The notes below the pieces were generated by a model. It saw nothing but the letters and a program-made list of their open reading frames with translations. It had not been told where the DNA came from and searched no databases. A DNA stretch of 64,000 nt. Origin: Microbacter sp049976245. Its GTDB lineage: Bacteria > Bacteroidota > Bacteroidia > Bacteroidales > Paludibacteraceae. Positions 1 to 9,930 of this stretch are shown here, one piece after another. Position 1 is the stretch's first letter. Every line of letters begins with the position of its first letter. Location of the stretch: NCBI GenBank assembly GCA_049976245.1, contig JBMFIQ010000004.1, forward strand, positions 29,496-93,495, written 5' to 3'. Position numbers and translations under genes: made by a program.

Positions 1-839
1 AATACAACAAGTTTGACCGATCCTTAGGTCGTTATCCTGAAAATTCGTATGCTATTGTCGATGAGTATTATATGGACAACGGTACCATCAAGGTGCGAAC
101 TAAAAAAATCTCTCCCATTCACAGCATGAATGACTTTTACATGACAAAAATTGTGAATATTTATCCTGATCGCTTGGCATTTGTTTCAGATTTTACTTAT
201 TCATACAATGATCCGACAACGAAATATTTTATATTAAACGCTTACGATCGATATCCGGTAGTGGGTGTTACATGGGAACAAGCCAATGCATTTTGTGCAT
301 GGAGAACCAATTATTACAACAGCAAACATGCCTATGTAGGTCAAGATTATCGACTTCCGACCGAAGCCGAATTTGAATGGGCGGCACGGGGAGGAAAACA
401 ACAAGCCATGTATCCTTGGGGAAGTCCATACATTCGTGATGCAAAAGGATGTTTTCTGGCTAACTTCAAACCCATGAGAGGAAACTATCGCGCTGACGGA
501 GCGGTGCGCACTGCTCAAGTGGCATCATATCCTCCTAATGGATATGGACTGTACGATATGGCAGGAAACGTATCGGAATGGACCGAATCGGCCTATTTGC
601 AAGTAAGCGCTGACGCCATGTCAGACTTAAATCCCAGCTTCACCTACAATGCAAAAGCAAGTGACCCGGACATTTTGAAACGCAAAATCATCAAAGGAGG
701 TTCATGGAAAGATGTCGCAGCATATCTTCAATGCGGAGCTCGTTCATACGAATATCAAAATGTGTCAAGATCGTACATTGGTTTTCGTTGTGTCAAATCA
801 ACCAATTTGAAACGGAAAGTCAACGACAATATCAATTAA
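1..839 (+). CDS. gldK: GldK, type IX secretion lipoprotein (3' part)
   Basis: C-terminal 278 residues of a GldK/PorK-type protein; the reading frame is open to the left edge of the window, so the start and lipobox lie outside. GldK is an outer-membrane lipoprotein that forms the periplasmic ring of the type IX secretion system together with GldN. The visible part is a formylglycine-generating-enzyme-like (sulfatase-modifying factor) fold, with VGVTWEQANAFCAWR, YRLPTEAEFEWAARGG, YGLYDMAGNVSEWTE and a final GGSW...GFRCV segment. GldK proteins use this fold structurally, not enzymatically. It is 17 nt upstream of gldL and starts the gldKLMN operon. Assignment rests on the fold plus the neighbours and is firm. 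Confidence 0.93.
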   Translation, partial: YNKFDRSLGRYPENSYAIVDEYYMDNGTIKVRTKKISPIHSMNDFYMTKIVNIYPDRLAFVSDFTYSYNDPTTKYFILNAYDRYPVVGVTWEQANAFCAWRTNYYNSKHAYVGQDYRLPTEAEFEWAARGGKQQAMYPWGSPYIRDAKGCFLANFKPMRGNYRADGAVRTAQVASYPPNGYGLYDMAGNVSEWTESAYLQVSADAMSDLNPSFTYNAKASDPDILKRKIIKGGSWKDVAAYLQCGARSYEYQNVSRSYIGFRCVKSTNLKRKVNDNIN

Positions 840-856
840 TTTAAGGACAATCAACA

Positions 857-1702
857 ATGGGATTATTGCATTTTATACAAACTGATGAAGGGAAAAAAAT
901 CACCAATCGAATCTATGGATTTGGTGCTTCCGTGGTGTTGATAGGGGCCTTGTTCAAAATCCAACACCTGCCTGCTGCAGGCTGGCTTTTAGGAATTGGT
1001 ATGGGAACAGAAGCCTTTCTGTTTGCTCTCAGTGGATTAGAACATCCACCCCGTGAATTTGACTGGAGCAAGGTTTTTCCTCATTTTAAAGAACCGGGGC
1101 ATGCTCCGATAGACAATTTAAGTACCGGCATCCAACCTAAAACGAAAGAATCAGAGATAGGAAGGAATGTTTTGGACGAAGAACAAGTAAAACGATTACA
1201 AAGCAGCATCAAAAACTTAAGTGAAACAGCAAATCAGCTCACCAATATTGCTGAAGCCGGAAAAATTACCACCACATACGTAGAAAACATTCATGCAGCA
1301 TCCAATGCTACCAAAGAGTACACACATGCTCAACAAGTATTGACGGAAGTGGCTCAAAACATTTTGCAATCGTACAAAACAACCGAGGAACAAATGGGAA
1401 GCACCGCAGAACAGACCAAACGGTATGCCGGTCATTTAAGCACAATCAACAGTCATCTATCAGCTATCAATACACAATATGAGCTTCAATTGCAGGCAGC
1501 TCAGGCATCGAATGAAGTGATCAATCAGCATGTAACGTTGTACAAAAAGATCAATGACAACATGGAATCCATTGAGGAAAATGCCACCAAGGCTTCGAAA
1601 GCAACAGAAACTTACATGAACGAAACAACCAAATTATCAAAACAGATTTCGGACTTAAACAACATTTACGGCAACATGCTTAGTGCACTATCCATCAAAT
1701 AA
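857..1702 (+). CDS. gldL: GldL, type IX secretion/gliding motor membrane protein
   Basis: Inner-membrane subunit of the proton-driven GldLM motor that powers type IX secretion (and gliding where present). The 281-residue protein has two N-terminal membrane segments (about residues 18-36 and 42-62) separated by a short loop, followed by a long hydrophilic, Gln/Thr/Ala-rich region predicted to be helical or coiled coil. Glu52, in the second membrane segment (GMGTEAFLFALSG), is probably the conserved acidic residue of the proton path. This is by family analogy and not shown here. Lies 17 nt after gldK and 23 nt before gldM, so co-transcribed. Confidence 0.94.
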   Translation: MGLLHFIQTDEGKKITNRIYGFGASVVLIGALFKIQHLPAAGWLLGIGMGTEAFLFALSGLEHPPREFDWSKVFPHFKEPGHAPIDNLSTGIQPKTKESEIGRNVLDEEQVKRLQSSIKNLSETANQLTNIAEAGKITTTYVENIHAASNATKEYTHAQQVLTEVAQNILQSYKTTEEQMGSTAEQTKRYAGHLSTINSHLSAINTQYELQLQAAQASNEVINQHVTLYKKINDNMESIEENATKASKATETYMNETTKLSKQISDLNNIYGNMLSALSIK

Positions 1703-1725
1703 TTAAGAGGAGTAAATAAAACAGT

Positions 1726-3264
1726 ATGAGTGGAGCTAAGAATTGTCCGGAAACGCCGCGGCAGAAAATGATAGCCATGATGTATCTTTTTCTTACCGCC
1801 ATGTTGGCTTTAAATGTTTCAGCGGATATTTTAAACGGATTTGTAGTAGTCAACAACAGCCTTTTACAAACCATCAAAAGTTCAACCAATCGAAATACAG
1901 CCACTTTAGATAAATTTAAATTTTTAGACGAAGACAATCCCGGTAAAGTTGGTGAATGGCTCAACAAAGCCATGATAGTCAAACAAAAATCCGACAGCAT
2001 GTATCAATACCTTCAAAATTTCAAATATCAAATTGTTCGCCTTGCTGATGGGAAGGATGCATCGTTAGACAACATCATTCATAAAGATAATCTTGATGTT
2101 ACGGGGGAATACGGCTTAGTTGCAGGGAACGGCAAGATACTGAAAGAAAAAATTATAGCCTATCGGAACTTCCTTTCGAGCATAGTGAATGGCGACACAT
2201 CACAAATCAACGCATTCAATCGAAATTTTGCCACCAATGGAGGTAAAGATGGGAAAAGCTGGGAAGAAACACTTTTTGAAATGATGCCAGTGATTGCCAC
2301 AGTGACAGAATTATCAAAATATCAGGCAGATGTAAAAGCAGCCGAAGGCGAAGTGATTCGATATCTGATGGCACAAACCGACGCCAGCGACTATCGAGTC
2401 AATAAATTACAGGCTTATGTCATTCCTACGTCAACCTATGTAATGGCAGGTGATCAATACAATGCTCAAATCATATTATCAGCCGTTGATTCAACCAAAA
2501 CGCCACAATATTTTGTTAATGGACGACAACTGCCGAACAACATATTTAAGTTTGTTTGTACCACGCCCGGTGAATTTAATTACAAAGGATTCATTCGATT
2601 GAATTCAGGAGGAGTTTCACGCGATTTCCCATTTGAAAGCAGCTATATTGTTGGAGCTAAAAGCGCAACCATTTCAAATACAGCTCTTGACGTAGTATAT
2701 GCGGGTATTGACAATGAATTGTCGGCTTCAGTTCCCGGAGTTGCAGCTTCCAACATCCAGGTAAGTTGCAACAACGCACTGTTGACACGAAAAGCAAACG
2801 GAATGTGGAATTGCAGACCGACGGTCACTTCAGGGAAAATTGTATTCAACATTGCAGCTAAAGTTGAAGGGAATAAAAACTATGTTCCCATGGGAAATAT
2901 AGCTTACACCGTACGTCAACTGCCCGATCCACGTCCATTTTTACAATACAAGGATGCGGGAGGCGTTGAACGAAAAATCGAAGAAGGAAATATAACGTTG
3001 ACCATGTTTGACAACGCAACGGTGGTGGCCGATTATGTAAATGAATTAATATCAGCCAATTTTACGGTGGTCGGGTTTACGTTGGAATTTCCGAACGGAG
3101 AAGAATTCAATTCATCTTCGAATGTGCTAAATCAGGAACAAAAAAATCGATTAAATCAGGAACGCATCGGGTCCCGCATCATCATTAAACGCATCAGAGC
3201 AATCGGGCCGGATAAATTAATCAGGCAATTACCCATTTTGGCAGTAAGAATCAGCGGAAGATAA
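1726..3264 (+). CDS. gldM: GldM, type IX secretion motor shaft protein
   Basis: 512-residue partner of GldL. One N-terminal membrane segment (about residues 14-36, within RQKMIAMMYLFLTAMLALN) is followed by a long periplasmic region that in characterised GldM/PorM proteins folds into stacked domains and dimerises to span the periplasm and contact the GldK/GldN ring. The motif PRQKMIAMMYLFLTAMLAL is typical of the family N-terminus. The length matches the family (about 510-520). An AGAGGAG-like stretch precedes the start, unusual for this phylum but not needed for the start choice. Third gene of the gldKLMN operon. Confidence 0.95.
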   Translation: MSGAKNCPETPRQKMIAMMYLFLTAMLALNVSADILNGFVVVNNSLLQTIKSSTNRNTATLDKFKFLDEDNPGKVGEWLNKAMIVKQKSDSMYQYLQNFKYQIVRLADGKDASLDNIIHKDNLDVTGEYGLVAGNGKILKEKIIAYRNFLSSIVNGDTSQINAFNRNFATNGGKDGKSWEETLFEMMPVIATVTELSKYQADVKAAEGEVIRYLMAQTDASDYRVNKLQAYVIPTSTYVMAGDQYNAQIILSAVDSTKTPQYFVNGRQLPNNIFKFVCTTPGEFNYKGFIRLNSGGVSRDFPFESSYIVGAKSATISNTALDVVYAGIDNELSASVPGVAASNIQVSCNNALLTRKANGMWNCRPTVTSGKIVFNIAAKVEGNKNYVPMGNIAYTVRQLPDPRPFLQYKDAGGVERKIEEGNITLTMFDNATVVADYVNELISANFTVVGFTLEFPNGEEFNSSSNVLNQEQKNRLNQERIGSRIIIKRIRAIGPDKLIRQLPILAVRISGR

Positions 3265-3299
3265 AAAGGCAAGTCAAATATTCAAAAAAAACAGATAAT

Positions 3300-4244
3300 A
3301 TGCAACGAATTAAATTCATGATTGTGATTGGGTTCTCTACTTTGCTTTTTTCGTTACAAGCACAAGAAAGAGCGACTCTTTTTTTCCAGCCTGTGCAAAA
3401 TCTTAACGACACAACACAGCAAACAGGATCTGCAACCTCACTGAGCGATTCGGTAAAGAGGGTAATTCATAAGTTGCAGGATGCTGTTCAGGCCAACATT
3501 CATGCTGATGATGTTGTTTGGTCAAAAACAGTTTATCGAATCATTGACATGCGTGAAAAACAAAATTTTTCACTCTATTTTCCTTTGGAACCACAGGACG
3601 GGATGAAAAATTTAATGACCATCATGCTGGACGGAGTCATTAACAAAACCTTGACTGTTTATAAAAAAGGGCTCCGCGACGATCAGTTCAGACCTGATTT
3701 CTCTCCACAAATGATTGTTCCCTATGACAGCACCGATTATTTAATTCACAGCGTATTTTCGTATAAAGTTGGCAATGACATTTTTTATCCTGCATTACGG
3801 GTAGACAACGGGAAATTGGCTATTGACAACATGAGTATTGACGAATTCATGAAAAAGCAGCAACGTTTTTTAATCAAAGAGGTATGGTTTTTCGACAAAC
3901 ATCGCTCAGTAGTTGATTCCCGTATTGTGGCCATAGCTCCATTATTAACCTATCCGGAAGGTCAATCCTCGTTAATTCGTGACATTGTTTGCTGGTTCAA
4001 CTTCGATGAACTTCGTAAATTAATGGCAGAATCAAAAATTTTCTGGGGCGACAATCCTTCTTCGGATATGACCATGGGGCTTTTCTTCGATCAACGCCTT
4101 TTCTCGGGTTATATACTCGGCGTGGACGATATTTACCATCGTACACTGTTAGATTACCTGACCAACGAAGATGCCATCAGAAAAGAACAAAACAGCATCA
4201 AGGAATCGATTATTGACTTTGAAAACGATTTATGGGAATATTAA
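3300..4244 (+). CDS. gldN: GldN, type IX secretion ring protein
   Basis: 314-residue GldN/PorN-type periplasmic protein. An N-terminal signal peptide (hydrophobic stretch about residues 7-20, ending LFSLQAQ) is followed by a secreted domain with the family pattern VVWSKTVYRIIDMREKQN and a C-terminal part with the acidic DLWEY end. GldN associates with the lipoprotein GldK in the outer-membrane-linked ring and is required for secretion of proteins carrying type IX C-terminal signals. Starts 35 nt after gldM and ends the operon; a palindrome follows at 4269-4307. Confidence 0.93.
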   Translation: MQRIKFMIVIGFSTLLFSLQAQERATLFFQPVQNLNDTTQQTGSATSLSDSVKRVIHKLQDAVQANIHADDVVWSKTVYRIIDMREKQNFSLYFPLEPQDGMKNLMTIMLDGVINKTLTVYKKGLRDDQFRPDFSPQMIVPYDSTDYLIHSVFSYKVGNDIFYPALRVDNGKLAIDNMSIDEFMKKQQRFLIKEVWFFDKHRSVVDSRIVAIAPLLTYPEGQSSLIRDIVCWFNFDELRKLMAESKIFWGDNPSSDMTMGLFFDQRLFSGYILGVDDIYHRTLLDYLTNEDAIRKEQNSIKESIIDFENDLWEY

Positions 4245-4268
4245 ACAGCATTCTGTAACCTTTTCTTT

Positions 4269-4307
4269 GAATAGTTCGTCACATGGATCATCATTGGCGA
4301 ACTATTC
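4269..4307 (+). terminator. Candidate terminator hairpin after gldN
   Basis: A perfect 10-bp inverted repeat, GAATAGTTCG (4269-4278) and CGAACTATTC (4298-4307), with a 19-nt loop, lies 24 nt after the gldN stop and is followed by TTATTTAAT. The loop is large and the U-tract is broken, so termination strength is uncertain. The next gene has its own promoter just downstream, which fits an operon end here. Confidence 0.55.
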
Positions 4308-4334
4308 TTATTTAATAGAACAAGCAAAAAGCAT

Positions 4335-4342
4335 TATCTTTG
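4335..4342 (+). promoter_or_regulatory. -7 box of the porin gene
   Basis: TATCTTTG matches the Bacteroidota -7 consensus TAnnTTTG. It overlaps a possible TTG start at 4340, so that longer start would lie inside the promoter. The ATG at 4358 is therefore preferred, giving a short leader of roughly 10 nt. No clear -33 box is seen. Confidence 0.6.
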
Positions 4343-4357
4343 TCCTTATTTCAGTTC

Positions 4358-6313
4358 ATGAAAAAGTTACTGTTTCTTTTCCTTTTTCTCAGCTCCATCC
4401 TGACACAAACGTGGGGACAAATGCCTCGCATGCAAAACAGGAGATCCAACATGTCAACTTCAACTCCAACAAACGCAAAGTCAATCTATGTAGCTCCCGA
4501 TGTCAAAGCATGGAAAATTAATCCGCGATTTGGATATGCCGATACGGTGGCGGTTGATACGGTTCCGCTCAATTTTCAATTTGACAATCCCGTCGATCGA
4601 TACAGCCTTGCAAACTCTTACAACGGGAATTTAGCTTCTCCGCTTCAATCAAAAATTTATTTCGACCGCACGCAAAAAACCGATTTTTTGTTTGGTATTC
4701 CTTATGATGCATATTTCCGAGCACCGCAGGATTTCTATTTTTTTAACACAAAAACACCTTACAGCAATCTGGGTTATCAAACAGGATCGTCAGCACAACA
4801 AGCCGAAGATCACGTCAATGTGCTTTTTTCGATGAACAGCGGGAAAAAATTAAACATCACCGGATTATTTGATTATATCTATGCACGGGGACAATACACC
4901 AATCAATCGGCCAAAGCATTAATCGGTTCGCTTTATGGCAGCTATTCAAGCCGTCATTACAGCGCATCAGGCATCATTGCCTATCAAAAATTTGACAACA
5001 AAGAAAACGGTGGATTAACTGACGATCGATTTGTCACCGACCCAAATTTCACCGGACAATATGCCACCATCAACATGCCTGTCAAACTCAATGGGGCACA
5101 ATCGGGATATGAAAACATCTTTTTTTATTACAATCAAAGCTATTCCATAGGGTTTACAAAAACCATTCAAGTGAACAAAGATTCCGTTCGGCAGGAATTT
5201 ATTCCGGTGACAAGTTTCATCCACACCTTGGATTACAGCGTGGGGAGCAAACGATTTCGGGAGGCCGGCGTTGACACATCTTTTTTTTCCAATACTTACA
5301 TTAGCACTACCAATCACACGGATACGGCATCTGAGATGTCGGTAAAAAACACATTTGCCATCAAAATGGATGAAAAATTTAACCGTTTGCTTCATTTTGG
5401 GCTTACGGCTTTCATTGAAAACCGATATCAACGTTACATGATGTTGTCACCAACCAACAGCCTAAGTTATGCTTCGGAAATCAACACGACGGTAGGCGGG
5501 ATGTTGTCCAAATATGAAGGAAGAATTTTCAAATATGACTTTCAAGGAGACATCACAGTGCAAGGGCCTCGAGTAGGCGATTTCCATTTGAAAGGGAACA
5601 TCGGAGGATTTTTTCCGTTGGGGAAAGACTCGGTGACGGTAAGAGCCCGCGGAAGAATAGAATCCGTTTCGCCAAGTTATTTTTGGGATCACTACTATTC
5701 AAACCATTTTATTTGGGACAATCATTTTGCCAACACATTTCAAACCTACGTCGGAGGAGATATTTCATTGCCCAAACGACACATCTCATTAGGATTGCAG
5801 GTGGCAAACACCAAAAACATGCTTTATTTCAATTCGTCGGCTTTGCCGGCTCAATTTTCAGAGAACATTCAGGTTGTAGCTGCCAATGCTGAAATTGATT
5901 TTGTTGTCTCACATTTTGGGTTGGAAAATCAAGGCGTCTACCAACTCAGCAGCAATCAATCGGTTTTGCCGCTGCCTACGTGGTCAATGTTACACAATCT
6001 TTACTTCAAAAGTACTTTTTTCAAGGTACTTGACACACAGATCGGAGCATCTTGTCGTTACAATTCAGGCTATTATGCGCCAAATTACATGCCGGCCACC
6101 GAACAATTCTTTGTGCAAAATCAAAAAATCATAGGACCATATCCACTCATCACATTGTATGCCAATTTTCATTTGAAACAGATTCGAATTTTTGTTAAAT
6201 ATTACAACCTTGGCAGTTCGTTTTTGCCAAACAAGAACTATTTCTCCATCCCTCACTACCCACTAAATCCAATGACCTTCAAGTTTGGATTCTCATGGAA
6301 TTTCTACAGTTGA
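4358..6313 (+). CDS. Putative outer-membrane porin (Porin_10-like)
   Basis: 651-residue outer-membrane beta-barrel candidate. A signal peptide (KKLLFLFLFLSSILTQTWGQ) is followed by an Asn/Ser-rich linker and then many short amphipathic strands rich in alternating aromatic residues, ending in FKFGFSWNFYS, an aromatic-rich final strand typical of barrels. The pattern resembles the uncharacterised 'putative porin' family of Bacteroidota; the transported solute is unknown. Proximity to gldKLMN does not prove a secretion role, since a hairpin and a separate promoter intervene. It converges with priA; the two stop codons are separated by a single base. Confidence 0.7.
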   Translation: MKKLLFLFLFLSSILTQTWGQMPRMQNRRSNMSTSTPTNAKSIYVAPDVKAWKINPRFGYADTVAVDTVPLNFQFDNPVDRYSLANSYNGNLASPLQSKIYFDRTQKTDFLFGIPYDAYFRAPQDFYFFNTKTPYSNLGYQTGSSAQQAEDHVNVLFSMNSGKKLNITGLFDYIYARGQYTNQSAKALIGSLYGSYSSRHYSASGIIAYQKFDNKENGGLTDDRFVTDPNFTGQYATINMPVKLNGAQSGYENIFFYYNQSYSIGFTKTIQVNKDSVRQEFIPVTSFIHTLDYSVGSKRFREAGVDTSFFSNTYISTTNHTDTASEMSVKNTFAIKMDEKFNRLLHFGLTAFIENRYQRYMMLSPTNSLSYASEINTTVGGMLSKYEGRIFKYDFQGDITVQGPRVGDFHLKGNIGGFFPLGKDSVTVRARGRIESVSPSYFWDHYYSNHFIWDNHFANTFQTYVGGDISLPKRHISLGLQVANTKNMLYFNSSALPAQFSENIQVVAANAEIDFVVSHFGLENQGVYQLSSNQSVLPLPTWSMLHNLYFKSTFFKVLDTQIGASCRYNSGYYAPNYMPATEQFFVQNQKIIGPYPLITLYANFHLKQIRIFVKYYNLGSSFLPNKNYFSIPHYPLNPMTFKFGFSWNFYS

Positions 6314-6314
6314 T

Positions 6315-8777
6315 TCAAATTGGATCCACATCAAAAATAATCTGAACGGATGAAAATGATTTTTCGCTGCGCAACAAGACTGCCGATTTTCTAAGCAACT
6401 CTTTAAGCGCTTTGTGCGAAGAACCAACTTCAAACTTTAACAAAACAGTTCGTAAATGCCAATTCATCAATCGGCCGATGGGAGGAATTTCCGGTCCAAG
6501 AACGCGATCGGCAAACAATGATGTTAATTGAGCGGCCATTTGTTGGGCTGCGCGCTGAACCACCAACTCGTTTTTGTGCCGTAAGGTGATTTGAATCAAT
6601 CGATAGTAAGGCGGATAATGGAATGCATGTCGTTCTTTCATTTGCATTTGAAACATGCCCGGATAATTCTGTGCAATCACTTGACGAATAATTGGATGAT
6701 CAGGATTCATTGTTTGTAAAATCACCTTCCCCTGTTTATCGTATCGGCCGGCACGTCCACTCACCTGAGTAATCAATTGAAATGCCCTTTCATTAGCCCT
6801 GAAATTGGGAAAATGAAGTAAAGTGTCCGCATTGAGCAGCCCAACCAAAGAAACATTCGAAAAATCCAACCCTTTGGCCACCATCTGAGTCCCGATTAAA
6901 ATATCAATTTCATGCTGCTCAAAAGCCGTGATAATTCGTTCAAATCCCCGACGTGTAGTCACGGCATCAAGATCTAACCGTCCGATACGGCTGTTTGGGA
7001 AAAGGGTGCCAAGCTCTTCTTCCACTTTTTCCGTCCCAAGTCCGTTCACCGTAACGGCATTTGAACCGCAAGCAGGACAACGATCAGGCAAAGGTTCGGA
7101 ATAACCGCAATAATGACAGATCAAACGATGATTGCTTTTGTGATAAGTCAAACTGACGTCGCAATGTTGACATTTGGCCACATAACCACACTGTTTACAT
7201 TCAATGAAAGGAGCAAAACCTCGTCGGTTATGAAACAAAATGATCTGTTCGTCGGCCGAAAGCGCTTTGGTCATGGCTTCAATAAGCTCATCGGAAAAAT
7301 GCCCGACAATTCTCTTTTTGCGATACGCCTCTCTTAAATCGACTGGAAAAATTTGTGGCAAAGGAATTTCACTAAAACGTTCTTGAAGTTCGACCAATCC
7401 AAACTTATCGGACAATGCGTTCTGATAGGTTTCGACTGAAGGCGTAGCGCTTCCCAACAAAACTTTTGCACCATAAAATTGGGCTAAAACAATGGCTGTA
7501 TCGCGGGCATGATAACGAGGAGACACATCTTGTTGTTTGTAGCTCACCTCATGTTCCTCGTCAACAATGATCAAACCCAAATCGTGAAAGGGCAAAAACA
7601 CGGAAGATCGAACACCCAGCACCACTTGAATGCCTTCTCGTTTCAACAAATTATTCCACACTTCAACTCGCTCATTATCACTATATTTTGAATGATAAAC
7701 GCCTAATTGGTTACCAAAAATGCGTTCCAATCTGGAAGTTAACTGGGTAGTCAAAGCTATTTCGGGAACCAAATACAACACTTGACGTCCAAGATCGAGC
7801 ATTTTTTGAATGAGATGAATATAAATCTCCGTTTTCCCGCTGGATGTAACGCCATGCAAAAGCACCACATTTTTCGTTTTCCATTGGTTCAAAATATCTT
7901 TCAACGCCCTGCTTTGTGATGCATTAAGTGGTTTTGGAGATGCTTCCGGGAGAACTTCTCTTACCAAACGGCTCACTTTCTGATCGTAAAGTTGTAAAAT
8001 TCCTTTATCAACCAATGCATTTAACACAGCAGGAGAAGCGCCCGTCTGTTCCAATAACATTTTCTTTGACACGGGCATTGGTTCATTTTGCGACAAAAAC
8101 CGCGATAGATCAAAGTAAGTCAGCAGAAGATCCATTTGTTTTTTGGCACGTTTCAGTCCATCAAGCATTGATTTGAATGTTGCTTCATCTTCTTTGTTAA
8201 AAGCCGCTTTCACCATCGTGACCGTTTTGGGTTTATAACCGACTGAAAGTGTTTGGGCAATCACAACCGCATTTTTTTCCATCATCCTTTTGATCTCCAC
8301 CATGACCTGCTTCGATTGCGTTCGTTTTATCAGCTCTGCAATGGTAGAAGTTTTATCGGCGGAAAGTGCCTTGAATAGCCTCATCTCTTTGATGGTCAAC
8401 ACCGATTCGTCATCAAAATCGGGATGAATGCATACCTGCGTTTCACTTTCTAATCGCAATCCCATCGGGATAGCCGCCACAAAAATTTCGCCCAAAGTGG
8501 TCATATAATATGAAGCAATCCATTCCCAAAGCTGAAACTGCGGACGAATCATCATGGGATAATCATCCATCAAAGCAACAATGGATTTAACTTCGTTTAA
8601 TGACGGTTCAATGAAATGCAAAGAATGGACGATGCCACAATACAGTTTTGATTTTCCAAACGGAACCACAACCCGCATGCCTACCTGAATCACCGGCGAC
8701 AATGCATCCGGCACAAAGTAAGTAAATGTTCCTTCAATCGGAACAGGCAAGATGATTTCAACAAAAGAAGGATTCAT
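6315..8777 (-). CDS. priA: PriA, primosomal replication-restart helicase
   Basis: 820-residue 3'-5' DNA helicase that recognises stalled forks and reloads the replisome. Visible features: an N-terminal fork-binding region; Walker A GVTSSGKTEIYIHL near residue 310; the DEEH Walker B motif (LIIVDEEHEVSYKQQD) near 405; a cysteine-rich zinc-binding region at about 526-571 with four CxxC-type pairs (CKQCGY, CQHC, CHYCGY, CPAC) inserted in the helicase core; and helicase motifs GTQMVAKGLDF and QVSGRAGR after it. All hallmark motifs are intact. Lies 3 nt downstream of murB and is almost certainly co-transcribed with it. Confidence 0.97.
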   Translation of the reverse strand: MNPSFVEIILPVPIEGTFTYFVPDALSPVIQVGMRVVVPFGKSKLYCGIVHSLHFIEPSLNEVKSIVALMDDYPMMIRPQFQLWEWIASYYMTTLGEIFVAAIPMGLRLESETQVCIHPDFDDESVLTIKEMRLFKALSADKTSTIAELIKRTQSKQVMVEIKRMMEKNAVVIAQTLSVGYKPKTVTMVKAAFNKEDEATFKSMLDGLKRAKKQMDLLLTYFDLSRFLSQNEPMPVSKKMLLEQTGASPAVLNALVDKGILQLYDQKVSRLVREVLPEASPKPLNASQSRALKDILNQWKTKNVVLLHGVTSSGKTEIYIHLIQKMLDLGRQVLYLVPEIALTTQLTSRLERIFGNQLGVYHSKYSDNERVEVWNNLLKREGIQVVLGVRSSVFLPFHDLGLIIVDEEHEVSYKQQDVSPRYHARDTAIVLAQFYGAKVLLGSATPSVETYQNALSDKFGLVELQERFSEIPLPQIFPVDLREAYRKKRIVGHFSDELIEAMTKALSADEQIILFHNRRGFAPFIECKQCGYVAKCQHCDVSLTYHKSNHRLICHYCGYSEPLPDRCPACGSNAVTVNGLGTEKVEEELGTLFPNSRIGRLDLDAVTTRRGFERIITAFEQHEIDILIGTQMVAKGLDFSNVSLVGLLNADTLLHFPNFRANERAFQLITQVSGRAGRYDKQGKVILQTMNPDHPIIRQVIAQNYPGMFQMQMKERHAFHYPPYYRLIQITLRHKNELVVQRAAQQMAAQLTSLFADRVLGPEIPPIGRLMNWHLRTVLLKFEVGSSHKALKELLRKSAVLLRSEKSFSSVQIIFDVDPI

Positions 8778-8780
8778 GAT

Positions 8781-9794
8781 CTATTTTACAAACAAGGCTT
8801 CAGGGATCAAATCGATTTGAAAAGTTGATTTAACGGACGATTGAATGGCGAAAGCCAATTGTTCCACCTCCTCACCGATACAATGATTCACATTAACCAG
8901 CACCAATGCCTGTTTGTCGTACACAGCCACATTTCCCATGCGTTTTCCTTTCCAACCACATTTTTCAATCAGCCAACCGGCAGCAATTTTCATTTCTTGA
9001 CCAAAAGGGAAGGCCACCACATCGGGAAAACGCGAACGCAACGCATCAAAAGCATCGATTGAAATGATCGGATTTTTGAAAAAACTCCCTGCACTACCTA
9101 AAACAGCTGGATCAGGCAACTTTTCATCGCGCAAACGTCGAACGGCACGACTAACATCGAAAACGGAAGGATGAGTGATCCCCTCTTTTTGCAATTGCTC
9201 AACAATGCCCCGATAACTCAGATGCAACGTAGGTCGCTTCTGTAACCGAAAAGTTACTGCCGTAACAATCACTTTGCCGTGCAATGCCTGTTTGAAGATG
9301 GAATCCCGATAACCAAAATGACAGGCCTCGTTTGAAAAAACTTTCTCTTTACCTGAATCAATTTCAAGGCAAAAAACCTGATCGATCACATCTTTCGCTT
9401 CCACCCCATACGCACCGATGTTTTGAACGGGAGCCGCACCCACTGTTCCGGGAATACCCGTTAGATTTTCCAATCCACCCCATCCCTTTTGAACACAAAA
9501 ATCGACAAAATCGCTCCAATTTTCCCCTGCAGCGGCAGCAACCGTGACAACATCATCCTGTTCCGATACTTCAATGCCCTTCAAGGAAATTTTAACAACC
9601 GATTTATCAACCCGTGAATAAAAAACCACATTACTGCCTCCACCCAAAATGAAAAAAGGCTGTTTTTCTTCTTGCTGAAGACGACACCATTGTCGTACAT
9701 CGTCCAATGAAGTCAACTCAATAAACCGACTGCAACAGGCATCAATGCCAAAAGTATTGAAAGGTTTCAACGAAAAGGAAGCATGTTGAATCAT
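8781..9794 (-). CDS. murB: MurB, UDP-N-acetylenolpyruvoylglucosamine reductase
   Basis: 337-residue FAD enzyme making UDP-N-acetylmuramate, the second committed step of peptidoglycan precursor synthesis in the cytoplasm. FAD-binding motifs ILGGGSNVVF and GIPGTVGAAPVQNIGAYG are present. Catalytic-type residues appear in GYRDS (Arg), AGSFFKNP (Ser proton donor) and the near-C-terminal PEALFV (Glu). The length and C-terminal insert match type I (E. coli-like) MurB. Divergent from murA across a shared 136-bp promoter region, so the first two steps of the pathway sit back to back; priA follows 3 nt downstream. Confidence 0.97.
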   Translation of the reverse strand: MIQHASFSLKPFNTFGIDACCSRFIELTSLDDVRQWCRLQQEEKQPFFILGGGSNVVFYSRVDKSVVKISLKGIEVSEQDDVVTVAAAAGENWSDFVDFCVQKGWGGLENLTGIPGTVGAAPVQNIGAYGVEAKDVIDQVFCLEIDSGKEKVFSNEACHFGYRDSIFKQALHGKVIVTAVTFRLQKRPTLHLSYRGIVEQLQKEGITHPSVFDVSRAVRRLRDEKLPDPAVLGSAGSFFKNPIISIDAFDALRSRFPDVVAFPFGQEMKIAAGWLIEKCGWKGKRMGNVAVYDKQALVLVNVNHCIGEEVEQLAFAIQSSVKSTFQIDLIPEALFVK

Positions 9795-9813
9795 AAGAAG
9801 ATTATTTGAAAGT

Positions 9814-9821
9814 CAAAATTA
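9814..9821 (-). promoter_or_regulatory. -7 box of the murB-priA operon
   Basis: On the minus strand this reads TAATTTTG (TAnnTTTG), about 20 nt upstream of the murB start. No convincing -33 element was seen. Confidence 0.5.
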
Positions 9822-9874
9822 CGACAAAACAGGAATAAAATCGAATTCCATGCCTCAAATCGTCAAAAAGAGTG

Positions 9875-9882
9875 TAAATTTG
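9875..9882 (+). promoter_or_regulatory. -7 box of murA
   Basis: TAAATTTG matches TAnnTTTG and lies about 50 nt upstream of the murA ATG at 9931. It sits inside a longer possible ORF start (9850), arguing against that start. Divergent from the murB promoter. Confidence 0.55.
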
Positions 9883-9930
9883 CACACAAAGCATGCACTA
9901 TTTTTTAAAAAATTGTATTCATCATTCGCC

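Noticed and set aside
4171..4521. 116-codon frame overlapping the end of gldN and the start of the porin gene
   Set aside because: Out of frame with both recognised genes and crossing a terminator hairpin and promoter.
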